Positions 5,078-6,740 of a stretch of 6,740 bases of DNA are shown piece by piece. Below the pieces are notes generated by a model. It worked only from the letters and a program-made list of their open reading frames with translations. It was not told where the DNA came from and searched no databases. The stretch is from Candidatus Firestoneibacteriota bacterium (GTDB lineage Bacteria; Oederibacteriota; JAAXVQ01), in contig JAAXVQ010000113.1 of the NCBI GenBank assembly GCA_013335425.1, positions 1 through 6,740 of the forward strand, written 5' to 3'. The first letter of the stretch is position 1; the number at the start of each line of letters is the position of its first letter. A program made the translations under genes and the position numbers.

Positions 5078-6481
5078 ATGTCGACTGCGTCGAAATTGAT
5101 TTTTTGGCTGGGATGGCTGCTGTGCCTGGACGGGCTGTGGTTTCCGATTTTACCGCAGAGCGCCACGACCGCGAAATATGTCATTATCTGCCACGGGGAC
5201 GGCATGGGCCCCGAACAAGTCAAGGCGGGCGGCATGTTCGTCAACGGCGCGGCCGGCACGCTGTTCTTCGAAACTTTTCCCCGGCAGGCGCTGATGACCC
5301 ACAACAACGCTTCCGGCAACACCACCGATTCCGCGGCCTCGGCTACGGCCATGGCCACGGGGACCAAAGTCAGCAACGGCGTCATCAGCGTACGCCTGCC
5401 CGGCGACGGTTCGGAACTCGCTACCCTTTTGGAGCTGCACCAAGCTGCGGGGAAACATGCCGGGTTGGTGACCACCTCTTATATGACCGATGCTTCCCCC
5501 GCGGCCTACGGCGCCCACACCGCCGGCCGCAATAATTACGCCGACATTGCCCGCGGCTATTTAACCCAAACCCAACCTCAGATACTTTTCGGCGGAGGCG
5601 GTTATGGTTTCGACACCACAGTGGCCGCAGCCCAAGGCTACCAGGTGGTAACCCACCGTAGCAGCCTGCTCGGCTTAAATCCTCCCCTGCCAACCCGCGT
5701 TGTCGGCAATTTCGGGACGGGCTTAATCCCGGCTGAAAATTCGCCGGGACGGGACGCCGACTTGCCGACCTTGCCAGAAATGACCCAAGCCGCCCTGGCG
5801 AACCTGGACAAAAACTCCGGCGGGTTCTTCGTCTTAATTGAAGATGAAAACATCGACGAACATTCCCACGCCAACGACGCCGCCGGTCTGGTACTGGCCA
5901 TGGCGGAATTCAATCGGACGGTGCAGACGGCCGTGAGCTGGGTAGACAGCACCGCCACCGCCGCCGACTGGACCAATACGCTGCTGGTGGTTTTGGCCGA
6001 TCACGAAACCGGCGGCTTGACCGTGACCGAAGCCAATCCGCAAAGCGGCCTCACGCCTGCGGTGACCTGGAACACAACCGGACACACGCAAACCCCCGTG
6101 CGTATTTATGCGCGCGGGACGGACGCCGGCCAGGTCAGCGGCGCATCCCTGGACAACACGGACATTTTCAGCCTGCTCAGACCGGCCAATGCCGGTACGC
6201 CAACCGCCACCCCGACTTCAGGCAAGGTTAAAATCACGGCTTATCCCAACCCGGCCCAGGACCACATGAAGTTCGCCTTTTTCCTAAGGGCCGGCCAAAT
6301 GATTACGCTCACGGTTTATAATTTCGCGGGAGAACGCGTCTCCGCGGTGCAAAAAAATCTGCCTGCAGGCTCCCAAGAGCTGCTCTGGGATTGCCGCGCT
6401 TTGGCCCCCGGTTGTTATATGGCCAAACTCTCCGACCCGGACGAAGAAATCGGCCGGCTAAAGCTGACCGTACTGCGTTAA
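5078..6481 (+). CDS. Exported alkaline phosphatase with C-terminal YPNP (FlgD-Ig/type-IX-like) tail
   Basis: Secreted phosphomonoesterase of the PhoA fold, 467 aa. Signal peptide about 1-29. The catalytic domain runs to about residue 370, and the active site aligns with E. coli PhoA (E. coli number in brackets): D41 (D51), nucleophile S85 in TDSAAS (S102), D138 (D153), S140 for T155, R151 (R166), E255 (E322), D260 (D327), H264 (H331) in HANDAA, D308-H309 (D369-H370) in ADHETGG, and H336 (H412) in TGHTQTP. Both zinc sites and the third metal site are thus complete, so it should be active. A linker GTPTATPTSG (373-382) leads to a tail, 383-467: AYPNPA, VYNFAGERV, LWD, APGCYMAK, EIGRLKLTVLR, clearly related to the tail of the 436-aa stalk protein. 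Likely role: releasing phosphate from organic phosphates outside the cell, held at the surface by the tail (inference). Broader phosphodiesterase activity cannot be excluded. Confidence 0.95.
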   Translation: MSTASKLIFWLGWLLCLDGLWFPILPQSATTAKYVIICHGDGMGPEQVKAGGMFVNGAAGTLFFETFPRQALMTHNNASGNTTDSAASATAMATGTKVSNGVISVRLPGDGSELATLLELHQAAGKHAGLVTTSYMTDASPAAYGAHTAGRNNYADIARGYLTQTQPQILFGGGGYGFDTTVAAAQGYQVVTHRSSLLGLNPPLPTRVVGNFGTGLIPAENSPGRDADLPTLPEMTQAALANLDKNSGGFFVLIEDENIDEHSHANDAAGLVLAMAEFNRTVQTAVSWVDSTATAADWTNTLLVVLADHETGGLTVTEANPQSGLTPAVTWNTTGHTQTPVRIYARGTDAGQVSGASLDNTDIFSLLRPANAGTPTATPTSGKVKITAYPNPAQDHMKFAFFLRAGQMITLTVYNFAGERVSAVQKNLPAGSQELLWDCRALAPGCYMAKLSDPDEEIGRLKLTVLR

Positions 6482-6482
6482 A

Positions 6483-6505
6483 CGGGAAACGCCCGAGAAT
6501 ATTTT
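6483..6505 (+). terminator. Weak possible terminator after the phosphatase
   Basis: CGGG (6483-6486) and CCCG (6492-6495) can pair over a 5-base loop just after the stop, followed by AGAATATTTT. The stem is only 4 bp and the T-run is short, so termination here is uncertain. Confidence 0.3.
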
Positions 6506-6513
6506 AAAGTTTC

Positions 6514-6542
6514 TTGACATACGTTCGCCGTCCGACTAATTT
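6514..6542 (+). promoter_or_regulatory. Candidate promoter of the lipoprotein gene
   Basis: A perfect -35 TTGACA (6514-6519) is followed at 17 bp by TAATTT (6537-6542, 3 of 6), or at 15 bp by ACTAAT (6535-6540, 4 of 6). The -10 is poor in either case. A start near 6548 would give a leader of roughly 60 bases that contains the paired elements described below it. Confidence 0.5.
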
Positions 6543-6555
6543 AAGAAGGAAAATT

Positions 6556-6605
6556 TGTTCCATCCTGACCGACAAGGAGGAACATATCCATTTTCCAGGA
6601 GGAAC
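6556..6605 (+). promoter_or_regulatory. Leader with duplicated AGGAGGAAC and one shared complementary segment
   Basis: AGGAGGAAC occurs at 6575-6583 and again at 6597-6605; the second copy is the ribosome binding site of the lipoprotein gene. Upstream, GTTCC-A-TCCT (6557-6566) is complementary to either copy with one bulged A. Pairing with copy 1 gives a hairpin with an 8-base loop and leaves the true site free. Pairing with copy 2 would hide it. Two mutually exclusive folds are therefore possible. No known riboswitch class is recognised and no effector can be named. Confidence 0.45.
6597..6603 (+). promoter_or_regulatory. Ribosome binding site of the lipoprotein gene
   Basis: AGGAGGA with eight bases to the ATG at 6612 is a near-ideal site and fixes the start. 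Confidence 0.85.
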
Positions 6606-6611
6606 CCGCTT

Positions 6612-6740
6612 ATGAGAAAACCGTTTTATCTGATCGCCGGCATGGTCATGTTGGGGTTGCTTTCCGCTTGTGCGCCAAATTCGGCCAAAAACGATTCCGC
6701 CAGTTTGCTTTTAACCAACAACCCGGCTTTTGATTGGCAG
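6612..6740 (+). CDS. Start of a lipoprotein gene, cut by window edge
   Basis: Only the first 43 residues are present. They begin MRKP, continue with a hydrophobic core (FYLIAGMVMLGLL) and reach a lipobox L17-S18-A19-C20, the expected signal peptidase II site with lipidation on C20. The residue after the Cys is Ala, not Asp, so by the rule known from enterobacteria an outer-membrane destination would be expected. The following NSAKNDSASLLLTNNPAFDWQ is too short to place in a family. The gene has its own promoter candidate and leader, so it is probably separate from the phosphatase upstream, 130 bp away on the same strand. Confidence 0.8.
   Translation, partial: MRKPFYLIAGMVMLGLLSACAPNSAKNDSASLLLTNNPAFDWQ

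Noticed and set aside
6575..6592. Small upstream ORF driven by the first AGGAGG in the lipoprotein leader
   Set aside because: No ATG, GTG or TTG follows at a workable distance, so the element is more likely a decoy or chance repeat than a translated leader.
1..6740. Defence system, CRISPR array, prophage, insertion sequence or RNA gene
   Set aside because: Every long stretch is explained by the genes listed, intergenic spaces are short, and no regularly spaced repeats, transposase motifs or tRNA-like folds were seen.

Overview
The window reads as chromosomal DNA of a diderm bacterium from a poorly characterised lineage. Evidence for an outer membrane is indirect: several exported proteins, two C-terminal tails of the FlgD-Ig/type-IX-sorting kind, and a lipoprotein lipobox. 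The N-terminal domains of the exported proteins, the Thr/Ser/Pro stalk and the YPNP tails resemble surface proteins I associate with candidate phyla such as Elusimicrobiota, Omnitrophota or FCPU426. That assignment is inference; no rRNA or marker gene is present to settle it. No RNA gene, CRISPR array, insertion sequence or phage gene is visible.

Left part (1-2239, minus strand): an iron operon in the order fur, feoA, feoB. It has a perfect -35 (TTGACA), 17 bp spacing, a good -10, and a near-consensus Fur box over the expected transcription start. fur and feoA are 6 bp apart and feoA/feoB overlap by 4 bases (ATGA). feoB is cut by the left window edge after 491 codons; its second transmembrane signature differs from the textbook one.

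Middle part (2268-4792, minus strand): two exported proteins probably made from one transcript. The first (396 aa) has a signal peptide, an N-terminal domain of the 'NYQG...RIYD...NG.FNV.LG...PR.LLS..SYA' kind and a right-handed parallel beta-helix. The second (436 aa), 23 bp downstream, has a signal peptide, a short N-terminal module, a stalk of about 265 residues rich in Thr/Ser/Pro, and a C-terminal YPNP-type beta-sandwich tail.

Right part (5078-6740, plus strand): an exported alkaline phosphatase (467 aa) with every metal ligand, the nucleophile and the phosphate-binding Arg of the E. coli PhoA site, joined by a short TPTATPT linker to the same type of C-terminal tail as the stalk protein. 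After it comes a separate promoter, a 5' leader with two identical 9-base Shine-Dalgarno-like elements that can compete for one complementary sequence, and the start of a lipoprotein gene cut by the right edge.

Taken together the region combines Fur-controlled ferrous iron uptake with a cluster of envelope/surface proteins, two of which seem to share one export or anchoring route. I see no clearly new multi-gene system. The points most worth checking are the shared tail, the variant FeoB signature and the competing-hairpin leader.
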